Assembly (NCBI GenBank): GCA_902651635.1
Contig: CACRSC010001917.1
Span: 177,273-241,272 of the forward strand
From: Mastigamoeba balamuthi
Taxonomy: Eukaryota; Evosea; Mastigamoebida; Mastigamoebidae
DNA: 64,000 bases
Direction of reading: 5' to 3'
Shown piece after piece: positions 42,119-53,391 of the stretch. Below the pieces are notes generated by a model, which saw nothing but the letters and a program-made list of their open reading frames with translations, was not told the origin of the DNA and searched no databases. A program made the position numbers and the translations under genes. How positions within the stretch are numbered: position 1 is the stretch's first letter; each line of letters begins with the position of its first letter.

Positions 42119-45100
42119 CTAGGGGGTACTGTGCTGCATGCGGGGTGCTGGCCTGAGCGCCTGCTGCGTGCACTGGGAACAGCGCACGAAGAACTGCTCG
42201 GCCAGCTCCGGCTGCCCGTGCTCCGAGAGGAAGTTGCCGTACTCCTGCAGGCACGAGAAGTTGTTGGGGTCCGCCTCGAGGCTCGCCAGGTAGAACTGCT
42301 CTGCCTGGTCGTCCTCCCCGCACCTCTCGAAAAAGTGCGCGTACCTGAACAGTATGTGCGAGTCCCCCGACCGCAGCCTGCTCGGGGAGAGACAGAGACA
42401 GAGACAGACAGAGACAGACAGAGACAGACAGAGAGACAGAGAGAGACAGACAAAGACAGACAAAGACAGAGAGACAGAGAGACAGAGAGAGACAGAGAGA
42501 GACAGAGAGAGACAGAGAGAGAGACAGAGAGAGACAGAGACAGAGACAGAGACAGAGACAGACACACAGAGACAGACAGAGAAGTGGGGGTACTAACGTC
42601 AGCCACCGTGTTTGGATAGGGTTGCGGAAGCGTAACTTGTGCGCCCGGGCGTAGTAGGACATGGCGAGGCGGACCTTGGGGTTGTCGAGCGAGTACTTGA
42701 TGGCCGAGACGTGCTTCGAGTCGCCGTCGATCATGCGCGTTACGACGTCGCCGCAGTTGCACAGGCACTCGGCGTTGTTGGGGTCCGCGTCGAGCGACTC
42801 CTCGAACTTGTCCATCGCCATGCAGAAGAACCGCTGGGCCGCGATGGGGTCCGTGGCCCAGAGCACCTCGCCCTGCTGCTTGTAGAGGTAGCCCTGCGCC
42901 GACGAGATGATGTTCATGTGCTTGACGCGCTGCCCGATCTCCTCGAGGTCCGAGACGTCGAGCGGGTTGTCGCCGAGCTCCAGCCAGCTGTTGGGGTGCT
43001 GCTCGAGGTCCGCGTTGAGCCGCGCCGTGAACAGCAGCCCCGTCATCTTCTGCAGCCGCATGAAGAGCAGCAGCTTGCCGTCCATCGTCTCGGACGACCA
43101 GTTGGCGATCAGCGTCCGCAGGTCGTTGCCCTCGTGCCTCTCCTCCTCCGACAGCGCGCAGGGGAACTTGCGGACGAGCACCGCGCTCAGGTTGCCGTTC
43201 CAGAACTCGTCGCTCGCCAGCGAGTTGCCCAGCACGAGGTTCACGTAGTCGACGACCATGCGGCGGTACGGCTCCTCGAGCGGCACCCGCAGCCGCTGCA
43301 TCGTCTGGCGCAGCTTGAGTCGTATGTCGTTCTTGAACGCCCGCGCGCACATCTCGACGAGCAGCAGCGTCCGGCAGTCGGTGCCCCTGCAGAGGCTCCG
43401 GACGCTGTCGAGGTACCGCATGTTGACGCCCTTGCGGTGGAAGGCCTCGGTCAGGCGGAAGGCATTGAACGAGGCGCCTGTGCTCCTGTGGTGCTGCACG
43501 CTGGCATCGAGCTCCTCGGCCAGCTGCGGCAGGACTGTCCCCCGCAGGTAGTTGGTGGCCTCCACGATCTCTCTGTTGTGCTCCTCGTCGCTGTGCCTCG
43601 AGATAAACGACGAAAACGCGTCGCTGCCCCACGGAGAAGGGGAGGGAGACAGACAGACAGACAGGGCAAGAGACAGAGAGACGTGGTAAGGTCCGCACTT
43701 CCACCAAAGGCCAGGTCGCTTCTTACCTGCACAGCGGCTTCGGATAGGACTTGACAAACTCGGGTCTGAATAGCCGGTAGAGATGCGAGTTCCTCACGCT
43801 GTAGGCAACTGTTCCGTGAGTCCAGTCTGTCACGGCAGGGCGAACAACAATAACCTTGGGTTGGGGGCCTCTGGAGGCATAACTCGCGAGAAGTCGAGCA
43901 GGTAGTACCGCCCATCCTGCGGGGGTGGGCGTGCGGGGGCATTCCAGTTGAGCTGCCAGGGGCCCGGAACAGCAGAGACGCGCCTTGCCGCGGTGCCCTT
44001 CGAGGTCCACGGGGCCCCAGAGGAGCTTGGGGCGGACCATCGACCCGCAGTAGTGGCCCTTGATGTTGAGCGACCGGGCCGCCCGGCGCAGCAGGCGGTT
44101 GAGGGCGGGGTCGTCCGCGTGGACCGTGTGCCCGTAGTCGTTGGACCCCGCGAGGATGGTGTCCCGCGAGATGGGCAGCAGCGAGACGGCGAGCACCCTG
44201 AAGCCCCTGTAGTCGACGACCGAGACCAGGGGCACGCTCAGCCCCACCGTGCCGCTGTTGAAGTACGTGAGGGCGCCCAGCAGCTCGTGCCCGCCCGCCT
44301 TTGCCGCGGCCTCGTCCGACCCGTACAGCCCCTTGGAGTCTGTTGCCGTGTGGCCTCTGTTGATGCGTGCAGCGCCCCACCGGTTCCGCGTGGCGCACCG
44401 ACAGCGAACTTGAAGAGTATGTTGCGGACGATGTACTTCTGCCCGCCGGCCATGCCGCCCATGTTCACGGGCTTGATGGTCTTCTCCTCCTCGGGCAGGT
44501 ACACCTCGGCGATGATGATCTTGGCAAAGATCACCGACGAGTACAGGAAGTCCTGCGACTGCCCTCGAACGCATCACAGGGGGCCCCGCGAGTGTGGGCA
44601 ATGGTCCCAGAGCATCGGAGGAGGTGGTGGGGGGGGGGGGAGGGGACCCACGAGGTTGATGAGCGCCCTGTTGACCGCGATGTGCTGCTGGGGCGGCGTG
44701 TTGATGGTGAACCGCCTGGCCTGCTCGATGCACGTCTGGAACCTCATGTTCCAGTCCCCCAGCGGCACGTCCGCAATCTCGTCTTCAGGGTCAGGGGGTA
44801 ATTCCGCGATTCAGATCTGGAATCAGAATCCCCAACTGGGGAAAACCCAGCGCACCCTCAATCCTGCGCAGCGTGCGGTCCACAAAGCCGTCGAGGGGCG
44901 GCCCCTGATGCTCGTCTCCCGCGCCCCCGTCCTCGTCCACGACGATGGCCCGCTCGTACCCCGCGCCTCCGCCGCCCCCTCCGCCCTCGGGCACGTCGTC
45001 CTTGTACTCGCCGCGCAGCTCGCGGAACTCCCACGCTGCGTCCCCGTCGTCCCCGTCGCCCGCGGCCTCCTCGTCCACGGGCCCCGCGACGTACTCGCCG

Positions 45101-45312
45101 CCCTCAAAGTACCCGTACTGCCTGTACAGCGCCAGCTCACGCCCCCGCTGCTGCTGCCTCCCGGGCGCCAGCGGCCACACCTCCGCGTCGACGTCGAACG
45201 CCGCCAGCGCCGGGGGCTCCGAGAGCGCGCGGAACGGCGACCCGGGGCTCCCAGCGCCCCCGCCCGCGCCTGCGCTGGGCCGCCCGGGCGACGGCATCNC
45301 GCCGCTGCCCAT
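42119..45312 (-). CDS. CLU-domain and TPR protein (clustered-mitochondria-like)
   Basis: Eight exons, 45312-44847, 44782-44652, 44558-44399, 44339-43984, 43916-43855, 43798-43727, 43623-42607 and 42377-42119, keep frame for 840 residues. The N-terminal 150 residues are acidic and Gly-rich. The CLU domain follows: [63 protein letters not shown], the signature [19 protein letters not shown], and [22 protein letters not shown]-central-like helical region comes next ([18 protein letters not shown]), then TPR-like repeats ([34 protein letters not shown]). CLU/Clueless proteins bind mRNAs for mitochondrial proteins; this one lacks an obvious CLU_N module, so its role may differ. Intron 4 (43983-43917) starts GC. 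Intron 7 holds a GACAGA microsatellite. One N in codon 5. Confidence 0.85.
42386..42582. repeat. GACAGA/GAGACA microsatellite inside the CLU gene intron
   Basis: About 200 bp are composed almost only of GACAGA and GAGACA units. They lie wholly inside intron 7 of the CLU-TPR gene. On the coding strand this is a CTGTCTCTGTCT pyrimidine tract running into the 3' splice site, so it may serve as a very long polypyrimidine tract. Confidence 0.95.
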
Positions 45313-45659
45313 CCGGGGGGTGGGGGTGTGTGATCTCGCGGGGTGGTGTTGACGGGGCAGGCGGGAGGGCAGCGCTGGGATTTTATTTCGGAAAATAACG
45401 CGAAGTGGATCTGGAAATATCTCCCCCGGGTGACGACGCAGGATATCGGATAACTCATGCCACGCCCGATATCCCCCCCCGGCAATGCAGCCGCGGGCCG
45501 CCCTACAGCCGTCTGAGCGTGCCTTCCATGTCTGAGCGGCATGGCAACGCCCACTCCTGCTGGCAGGAGAGCTGGGGGAAAAACAACTGTAGAGCGAATT
45601 CTTCACTCCCGATCCATAAATGACGGAATCAATCTTGTGGGGGGATGCCAACGGAGGTC

Positions 45660-48600
45660 GGAAACAATCCAAGAGTTGTGCCACCACCGCCACCACGTTC
45701 AATCTCACGCCATTGGATCACGAGGGGAACGGTGTGGAGCGTCGTGGTGCTGCTTCACCGCCGATTTTTACTCACGGGTGCGGTGCACCTGAGGGTTTTG
45801 CACAGCTTTGATGGCGTTCTGCTCCGTGAGGTCCGCGATGCCCTCGCCTATCGGGACAGTGTTGGCCGTCTGCTTCCTGTCGCCGTCCGGCTGCACGAAG
45901 TCTCCAACATCGCATTTCCCCTGCAGCATCTGTGCCAAGTCCGCACTGATTTCGACAAACCCTGCAGACACACTGTGGTTCAGTGCTCGTCAGAGAACTC
46001 GTTTCTCACTCGGTCTTTTCTCCGGGTCGTGCTGCCAGCAGCTCTCTATCATTCGAGCATAGGCAGGCGGACAGCCATTCGGGATTAGCAACCGGTTCAT
46101 GCGCACCACGTACTCGCAAATGTCTGAGCATAATGTAAGAGAGAGACAGCTTTAGGCAGGCGCGATGAGGTACCCCAGGCCCGTTTCAGCCTCGTGTTCG
46201 AATAGGGCTTCTGCTCAGTGAAGAGCTCATACCCGAGGATGGCGAAGCTGTACACATCAGCAGCAAAGGAGTACTTGGCCCCGTGCTCTGCATTGAGGAT
46301 CTCAGGAGCCCTGTGGTACAGTGCTCTGTCAGTCGGTAATATAAACAACCAACCCATCCTGGATTACATGTAGATTGGGGTCCCAACAACCCTGGTGAAG
46401 TTCCTTTGAATGTCATCACGCATCTCTCGGGTGGACTCAAAGTCACTGGACCATTTTTCTGTTAGACACAGAGAGAGATGGGCAGCCATACGTCAATTTG
46501 CACACGGATGGCGATTTGAGATCCAACGACAGGACCAGGAGGTTTTCCGGCTTCAGGTCTCTGAGGGACGGACAATCAGTCAAATAATGCCTACAAAACT
46601 CCGCAGACCTGTGGATAATTCTGGACTGGTGGAGGTATGCCATCCCCCGAGAGCAGTCGAACAGCGCCCGACATTTGTAGTCGTACGACAGGTTCGAACG
46701 TTTGTAGACAGCAGCCAGACTGCCCAGAGGAGCGAACTCTGTCACGAGGCAGAACTTGCCAGGTATCACCACCGCCCCCACGTACTACTGGATAGTAAGC
46801 AGGACGAAGGACTGAAAGAGCTCTTTTGAACGCACTCCGATGATAAAGGGGCAGCGGAGGTTCTCGATGATGCCCAGCTCGTGCTTGAACTCGGCTGTTC
46901 TGCTGTTTTCGCCCTGGAGCTTCATCACTTTGACGGCGACGTCCTGCTCCCTGTACGACCCGCGATACACAGCACCGAACGAGCCCTCGCCGATCGCAGG
47001 CGTCACGAGGGTGATCTCATTCGGGTCCAGCTGGACAAGCCCTCCGTCAGGGACTGTCTATCATAGAACAGTCGCACGTATGTGCTCAGCCTGCTCTTGG
47101 CGTTGACCTGAATGAACGTGTGCTTGAGCTCGAAGCCCTCCTCGATCGCCTCTGCGACAGGTCCGATGGTTAGTGCGGCACGCTCTTCGAAAAGCGGGGC
47201 TGCTGACTGGAGCTGACGACAAGGCCAATCCGCGTCGCCACCGTCGTTGTGCAGTGGATCGTCAGTCGGCCCCCGATCGTCACTTGGGCTCTCTGTGCGG
47301 GTCTCAGGACGGCAGGCCCAGCGCGAGGCGGTACCTTGGAGAGCACTCCGCGCGTGGGCTCGAACTCGATGGTGAACAGGTCAGAAGGGTCGGCGAACAG
47401 CTGCCAGTGGCCTCCGATGTGGTGCGCCACGATGGAGAGCTCCGCATCGATCGGAGTGTTGACCGGGAGCAGGTCATGCCCCTCCCCGAAGCGGAGAGAG
47501 TCCGGTATCTGGAGAGCAGATCACGTGAGTGGGCGCACGTACGCGCGGGGCGGGGCGGCCACTCCCAACCTCGAAGATGAACTCGTCGACGGGGACAAAC
47601 TCGGAAGACGAGTAATCGAACGGCTGCAGCCCCCTGCCGTCGCTCGTGAACACCGAGGACAGTCGCACCTCGAGCATCCTGGCGCACACAGGTGAGTGGC
47701 AGGGCCAGCTGTGCCGGGGCCCCCGGGAGCGAACCCTGGCAGCGAGCGCCGCCTGGCCCAGTAGGTGAAGAGGTACGTCACGGCGGCCAGCGGCACGGCG
47801 GCAGCGACGAGCGAGCCGACGACGATGCCGGCGAGCGCGCCCCCGGAGAGCCCGTCGTAGCAGTGGGGGCACTCGCACTGGGACCGCTGGCGCTGCTGGC
47901 CGTTCACGGTGACGGGGACGAGGGAGCAGCGGTAGTCGGCGCTGACGGCGGAGCAGTTGGCGGTGCACCCGGGCAGCGGGCCCGCGTCGCACTTCTCGTC
48001 GCCGGCCAGGACGCCGTCGCCGCACACGGGGCTGCAGCCCGAGGCGGTGCAGTTCCAGCCGTCGGCGACGCGCTGGCAGTCCTCGCAGCCCGTGGCCAGG
48101 GTGAGCTGGCCGTTGTCGCACACCTCCCCGGGCTCGAGGATGCCGTTGCCGCAGCGGGGCTTGCAGTCGACCCTGCTGTCGACGCAGCTGTAGCCGCACC
48201 AGAAGCACCCGCTGCTCTCGCACTCACTCTGCGTCTTGTTGAACATGCACCTGAACGGGACTGCCGCGCAGCTGAGTTGCTCGTCTGTTGTGTCCCCAGC
48301 TCGTTTCCCCCCTAGATTCATGATTGCCGAGCACCTACGAGTGTGTTTCCGACCATCCCATTTTCTGAAATAGATGCCCTTGCCAAGCCCTTGGATGATT
48401 GGAGGGCGGGTGTTGCAGTTTGCTCCCTATAATCGTCAAGCGAGGGCGCACATATGAGGTCGCAATCGAACGACGAGGAGCAGATGTCGGCGCAGCGGCT
48501 GAACGCGTAGTCGAGCGCGACGCTCGGCATGTCGTAGCCCGTGCAGCCCAACCCGTCGAGGCAGTCAAGCCCCGGACCCTGGGCGCACGCGCACTCCTTG

Positions 48601-49980
48601 CACGGCACGAGCACGCTGACGCACGTCAAGAGCTCGTCGGACGTGCAGTTGATATACTCGTCGGCCACACAGCCGCGCACGAGCGGGTGGTGGCCCGCCC
48701 TGCACGAGCAGTCCGCGCAGCCCGCGTCTCCGTCGCACTCCTCGTCCCCCGTGACCACGAGATCCCCACAGACGCTGAGGTCCGATCCCGGTGTGCACGT
48801 GGCCCCGCTGGAGCCGCCCGCCTCGCTGCAGTACAGGCAGTCTGCGCGGAACGCCACGACCGAGACGTCGGCCACCGCGTCGGACCTCGCGTCGCGCTTC
48901 TGGACGAAGGAGCCGTCCCTGTGGTGGGGCGAGAGGTCGATGGCGTGCGTGCTGTTGTCCCTGTCGGCGGCGAAGGCCAGCAGCAGCCCGCGCTCGCTGC
49001 CCGTCAGCGGGCCGCCGAGGAACAGAGACCGGACCTCAGCGGGGCCGAGCGTGTTGTTCCACACGGCGACCTCGTCGAGCTGCCCCGTGTACTTGAAGTC
49101 CTCGGTGGTGTCGTGGAACCTGCCGACGTAGAACGGCGTGTCGCGCTCCCTGCAGGGCCCCGTGCCGTTGAGCGAGGCCACCAGCCGGCCGTTGAGGTAC
49201 ACGCGTGCCGTCCCCCCGCCCTCGGACTCGTCAAACGTCCCTGCAAATAAACACAGCAGCAGTCCGTTGAGCTCTGGTGCCCTGGTGGTGAGACAGGCCA
49301 CACACCGACGACGTGGGACCAGACGGACTTGTGGAAGGGGTAGTAGAGCATCTCGGAGGTGCGGTGGAACGACTTGCCCACGTAGAAGACAATGTTGCCC
49401 GAGTCGACGCCGAGGGCGGCGTTTCTGGTCATCTCCTCGCTCTCAAACTGCATGCTGCCGACGAAGAACTGGAGCTTGACGTCTTCCGAGTACGGCTTGA
49501 TCCACGAGCTCATCGAGAACCCTGCCAGCCTGTCAGCAGGCCAGCAAACAGACAGCTCGAGTCGAGAGTTCAGAAAAAGTGAAAAAAGAGGACCACTGCA
49601 ACGAGCGCGCTCGGCGGAAGCATTCGGTTTGTGCCGGGGGGAGTGGGGAGGGAGCGCAAGGGGGGCGTGGGGCGCTGGAGGAGCACTCTTGTGGGAGAGC
49701 CACGCGTTGGAGGCGAGCTTGATGTGGGAGTTCAGGAAGAGCTCGTAGGCGTACCCGTACGACGGCGAGGCGCACGGGGGCGCTGCCGCACGCACGCGCG
49801 AGCACAGCAGGGCGCAGGAGACGACCACGACAAGCAGGAGGGCCCTCGGCATCGTGCGGGAACTGGTCCACCTTTCGTCGGGACGGGAAAAAGAGATGTG
49901 GCGATACACTATTGACCTGCCAACCCAAATCGCGATACCAGGCTGCCAGCCAGTGACCCTCAAAACGGGAACAGCCTGGG
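45660..49980 (-). repeat. Right arm of the large inverted duplication
   Basis: This is the reverse-complement counterpart of 31840-36160, with the second receptor kinase gene, its upstream segment (GATTTGGGTTGGCAGG) and its 3' flank. The arms are separated by about 9.5 kb holding four unrelated genes. Confidence 0.9.
45768..49852 (-). CDS. Transmembrane receptor kinase copy 2, with DFE in place of DFG
   Basis: The gene has the same 15-exon structure and domain order as the copy at 31957-36049: signal peptide, LamG-like domain (FSMSSWIKPYSED), cysteine-rich DUF4215-type repeats (CGNGILEPGEVCDNG), TM helix, juxtamembrane beta domain and kinase. I found no frame break. Kinase motifs GEGSFGAV, VAVKVMK, HRDLKPEN and MAPE-equivalent are kept, but the DFG motif reads TDFESTRE (at about 46430-46450). 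The Mg-binding Asp remains and the Gly is replaced by Glu. Intron 9 ends CAGTAG before YVGAVV, so the usable acceptor is the second AG. The C-terminus differs from copy 1 (KAVQNPQVHRTRE). It could be an active receptor with altered activation-loop control or a pseudokinase partner of copy 1. Confidence 0.87.
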
Positions 49981-51819
49981 AGGAAAATCACTTGGGTCGG
50001 CCATTCAATATGCCGATATCTGTATCCGCACAGAGGTTGAGACTGGACACCCGGCGGCGACCCGCGGTGTGCAACCAGGCGCCTCCTGGAGCGCGCTCCT
50101 GCCACGCGCCTGCGGGTGGAGCGGAGCCCGGACAACGTCGCAACGTGCGCCAAGGCCGGCATCACGGGCGATTGCCGCCTCGTCGTCCGCGGTATCCGAC
50201 GTGCTCGCCGTGGGCGCCGTGTGTACCCTCACGCCGCGAGCCCGCTTTCGGTGCTTAGCACAGTGCCTTCGAGAAATGGTTTTGTGAGTTGGCTGCATTA
50301 CACCCAGGGATCACGAACCCAGGCCCAAGGCCGTTCATCAGATACCCTGATTCTCTTCATGTCATCTCTGACGAGATTGAACTCATCATATTTTTGTGCA
50401 GAGAAGCTCTGGCTGCTCAAGCTGATAGTTCACATTGATTGGCTGTGTTGTAGACTGCAGATCGAGATGAGTTGACAGCTTTTAAAGGAAATCAAAGTGG
50501 TCTTACATTTTGAGACCCAGAACAGCACTTTTATAATACGAATAATACCTTGAGAATGCTGATCAATATGTTCAGGTAACAAACAGTAATCTTCTTTAGA
50601 GAATAATGAGATGAATTAGACAAATCAGCAGCACTGGCAAAGGCACTTCTTATCTTTTGCTGAACAGAGCCTGATCAGATACTTAACAACATCCTGCTGA
50701 TTTGGAAGTTATCACACATTACTTCATAATGCAGTTGTGCATCTCTTAAGTGATGAGCAAAGGCTGGCTTGAACTGCCTTTGCAGTATGTACTCTACTGG
50801 TCATTGGCATTAACCTTAAGCAGTAAGACAGCATGAGTGCAGCAGGCAGGAATACCATTCAGGGCAGTGAGATTGAACAAGATATATTGGGATAATCACT
50901 TACACAGAATACTGTTACATGATGATGAGATACAATGACCAAGTTGTTTGCCCTGAACTGGCCAACTGGGCCAGTTCCACACTCAAAGTGAAAGAAGTAT
51001 AACATAGATTCTGTTAGAAAAAAAAGAGATTTGATAAATCACTACTGATTTTTGAATAGCAACGCCCACTGGCCCAGATCTTGAAGATTTTCACGAAAGT
51101 CATATCTTCTCAAACGAATCGTGACTCAGACGATTAAACTGTTTATGGGGTTCTCTGGCGAGACCCGTTTTTCACTGTGATCAACACTCGATTGGGATTG
51201 GGTTATCTCCCTTCCTTGGCATACATCATCAGGCTGGCATGCGCACAGCATGCAGGTCTAGAATTCGAGAAGTGCGACACTGTCAAGTGTCGTGCATTGC
51301 AGCAGGCAGGAGGTCCGCTCTGTGGCCAGAGCACACACACTGAATTCGCTAACACAAGCTACAAAAGGCAGCCGAAGTTGTGCACTGTGGGGAGGGGGGG
51401 GGCAGTCACGACTGTGCACACTCTCTGCTGGCAGGCCGAGAGGATCACCCCGTGTGACGTCGTGACGGAACACGAGGGCGGGTGCTCGCGTTGCGGGGTG
51501 CGAAAACGCACTTGTGCGCCACCCACCATAAACGGTGAAGAAATCTATTTTCGGTTCTGGATCTTTCGAACTGCACATCGTTCGCCTCGTCTGCGCCACG
51601 CGGCCAGCCAGGCATCCCACGCATAAGCGGCGGTTGGCGGCCTGCGGACCGGTTTGTCAAGATATTCGGGCAGTATTCCTGAATCTTTCTTGCAGAGTGC
51701 GGGGTAGCTTTGTTACAGTGGCACTCGTCAGTCTTCATTTCCATAAACTTCTCTTTTCTGTCCTATTTGCCCCTCGCTCTGCTGTGCTCTGCCCCCTGCT
51801 GCTGTTCGCCCGACCCCCG
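49981..51819. other. gene-poor, AT-richer in the middle
   Basis: This is the sequence outside the right arm of the inverted duplication. From 50300 to 51170 it is AT-rich with only short open frames. A 150-codon open frame at 51177-51626 has irregular composition and no domain. No RNA gene or repeat is obvious. The last 200 bases form the promoter side of the VTT-domain gene. Confidence 0.45.
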
Positions 51820-53114
51820 ATGGAGCAGCAACCCCTCTCTGCCGAGCCCCGCCTGGCGTGCCTCACGCGGCTGCGGACGCGGCTGCCGTCGCTGTCGTGG
51901 CGCTCGCTGCTCCTCGCTGCCTTCTGCGCTGCGGCCCTCGCGGTCCTCGTGCTCAGCTTCGTCGACTCGCCGCTCCAGCGCACCGAGCTCTCGTTCCTCG
52001 AGTACGTCCAGAACGACCTGTCGACGGCCGCCGGCGCCTGCGTGCTCTGGGCCCTCAGCGCCGTCTTCGTCTCCGTCGGGCTGCCCAGCACGCCCATCAA
52101 CCTCGCCGCCGGCTTCATCCTCGGGCCCTACATCGGCACCGCCGTCTGCATCACCGGCCTCACCGCCGGCGCCCTCGTCGCCTTCGCCCTCAGCCGAACC
52201 GTCATGAAAAAGGTGCGAGACCCGTCAGCCCCGGGACCCGGCTGGGGCCCCCCACAACTGACCGAATTCAATTCCGCAATCGAAAAAAACAGTGGGCCGA
52301 GGACAAGGCGACGTCGCACCCCAAGTTCGGGGCGATCAGCGCTGCGGTGGCGCGCAAGGGGTTCGTCTTCGTGTTCCTGCTGCGGCTGTCGCCCGTGATG
52401 CCCGTGGGGCTGTGCTGCTACGTGCTGGGCGTCACGCAGGTCGGCTGGCTGGTCTTCACTGCCGCCACGTTCCTCGGCGAGCTGCCCTGTGCGCTGCGCC
52501 CGTCCCCCCCCCCCACCCCCCCTCAGTTCAAACTGCCACCCACACACAAAGCGGGTGACTCACGCCCTTTGGACCACCGCCAGTCACTGCGGCCTACTGC
52601 TACATCGGGACGCTCATCAGCGACATCTCCTGTGCGTTTTTCAATTGTTGCATGCGGGCTCTCACTAACGCCACACCCCGCAGCGATATGGACTGATGGA
52701 TGTACGACGCACGCCCTTCGTTGCCTGGAGGGGAGGGGAGGGGAGTCGCTGGGATGTGTGGACGTTATCCTTCTTTTTTGTTTGTCTGACGCTCTTGTCT
52801 GCAACGTTCGCACAGCCGGCAGCGACGACTACAACCCACTGCGATCCAAGACGGCGACCATTGTGTGGGCGGTCGTGGCGCTGACCGCCACGATCGCTGT
52901 CATCGTGGCGACCACGTTCAGTGCGTTCACGCTGATGTTTCCTGTTTTCCGTCGTTTGTCTCACACTGTGTCCCGTTGCGCAGTCACCAAGCGGGCGATG
53001 AATGCGAGCGGCGCGGAGTACCAGGCGCTGGGCGGTGCAGGCGTGGCCGCTGGAGACATCGAGGAGGGCACGGTGCAGGGCAGGAACGAGCTACGAGACA
53101 TGGAGCGTGTATGA
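51820..53114 (+). CDS. TVP38/TMEM64-family membrane protein (VTT/DedA domain)
   Basis: Exons 51820-52212, 52293-52488, 52584-52631, 52816-52920 and 52984-53114 give 290 residues. A short cytosolic N-terminus is followed by a TM helix (LLLAAFCAAALAVLVLSF). The VTT core follows: VGLPSTPINLAAGFILGPYI with the re-entrant-loop proline and glycine, GALVAFALSRTV, then after a junction FVFLLRLSPVMPVGLCCYVL, the F-x-x-R-(L)-S-P-x-x-P signature, and AAYCYIGTLISD. A last TM (IVWAVVALTATIAVIVATT) and a short tail follow. Members act in Golgi/ER membranes; some relatives (TMEM41B, VMP1) are lipid scramblases that work with ATG2. Intron 3 (52632-52815) contains alternative AG sites, so the 52.63-52.82 kb region could include one more small exon. 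Confidence 0.85.
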
Positions 53115-53222
53115 CAAACAGACAAACTGCTTTTTGAAACACACAACCCTCGCAACTTAACACCGAACGCTAAGCAGTTTTGGCTCTTACCAACTGGAAT
53201 TGAACCTACCCACTACTGTAAT

Positions 53223-53294
53223 GGCTCGGTAGCATAATGGTATTGCGTCTGTCTCGTAAACAGAAGGTTGAGGGTTCGATTCCCTCCCGAGCCT
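53223..53294 (+). tRNA. tRNA-Thr (CGT)
   Basis: A 72-nt cloverleaf with acceptor stem GGCTCGG/CCGAGCC, D arm AGCATAATGGTAT, anticodon stem TCTGT/ACAGA with loop CTCGTAA (anticodon CGT, U33 kept), T arm GAGGGTTCGATTCCCTC and discriminator T. A TTTTT run follows as a Pol III terminator. There is no intron. Confidence 0.95.
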
Positions 53295-53391
53295 TTTTGG
53301 AGGCAATCCACCAGTGAAAATATCTTCACCCGATATTTCTATTTCAGGGTAGGGACATAATATCAACATTTTTCGACTTAGCGGGCGCGGA

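Noticed and set aside
42354-42596. Repetitive R/D/E/T-rich open frames over the GACAGA tract
   Set aside because: They are translations of a microsatellite inside an intron of the CLU gene.
51177-51626. 150-codon open frame before the VTT gene
   Set aside because: It has no domain, irregular composition and no splice partner; the next gene has its own ATG at 51820.
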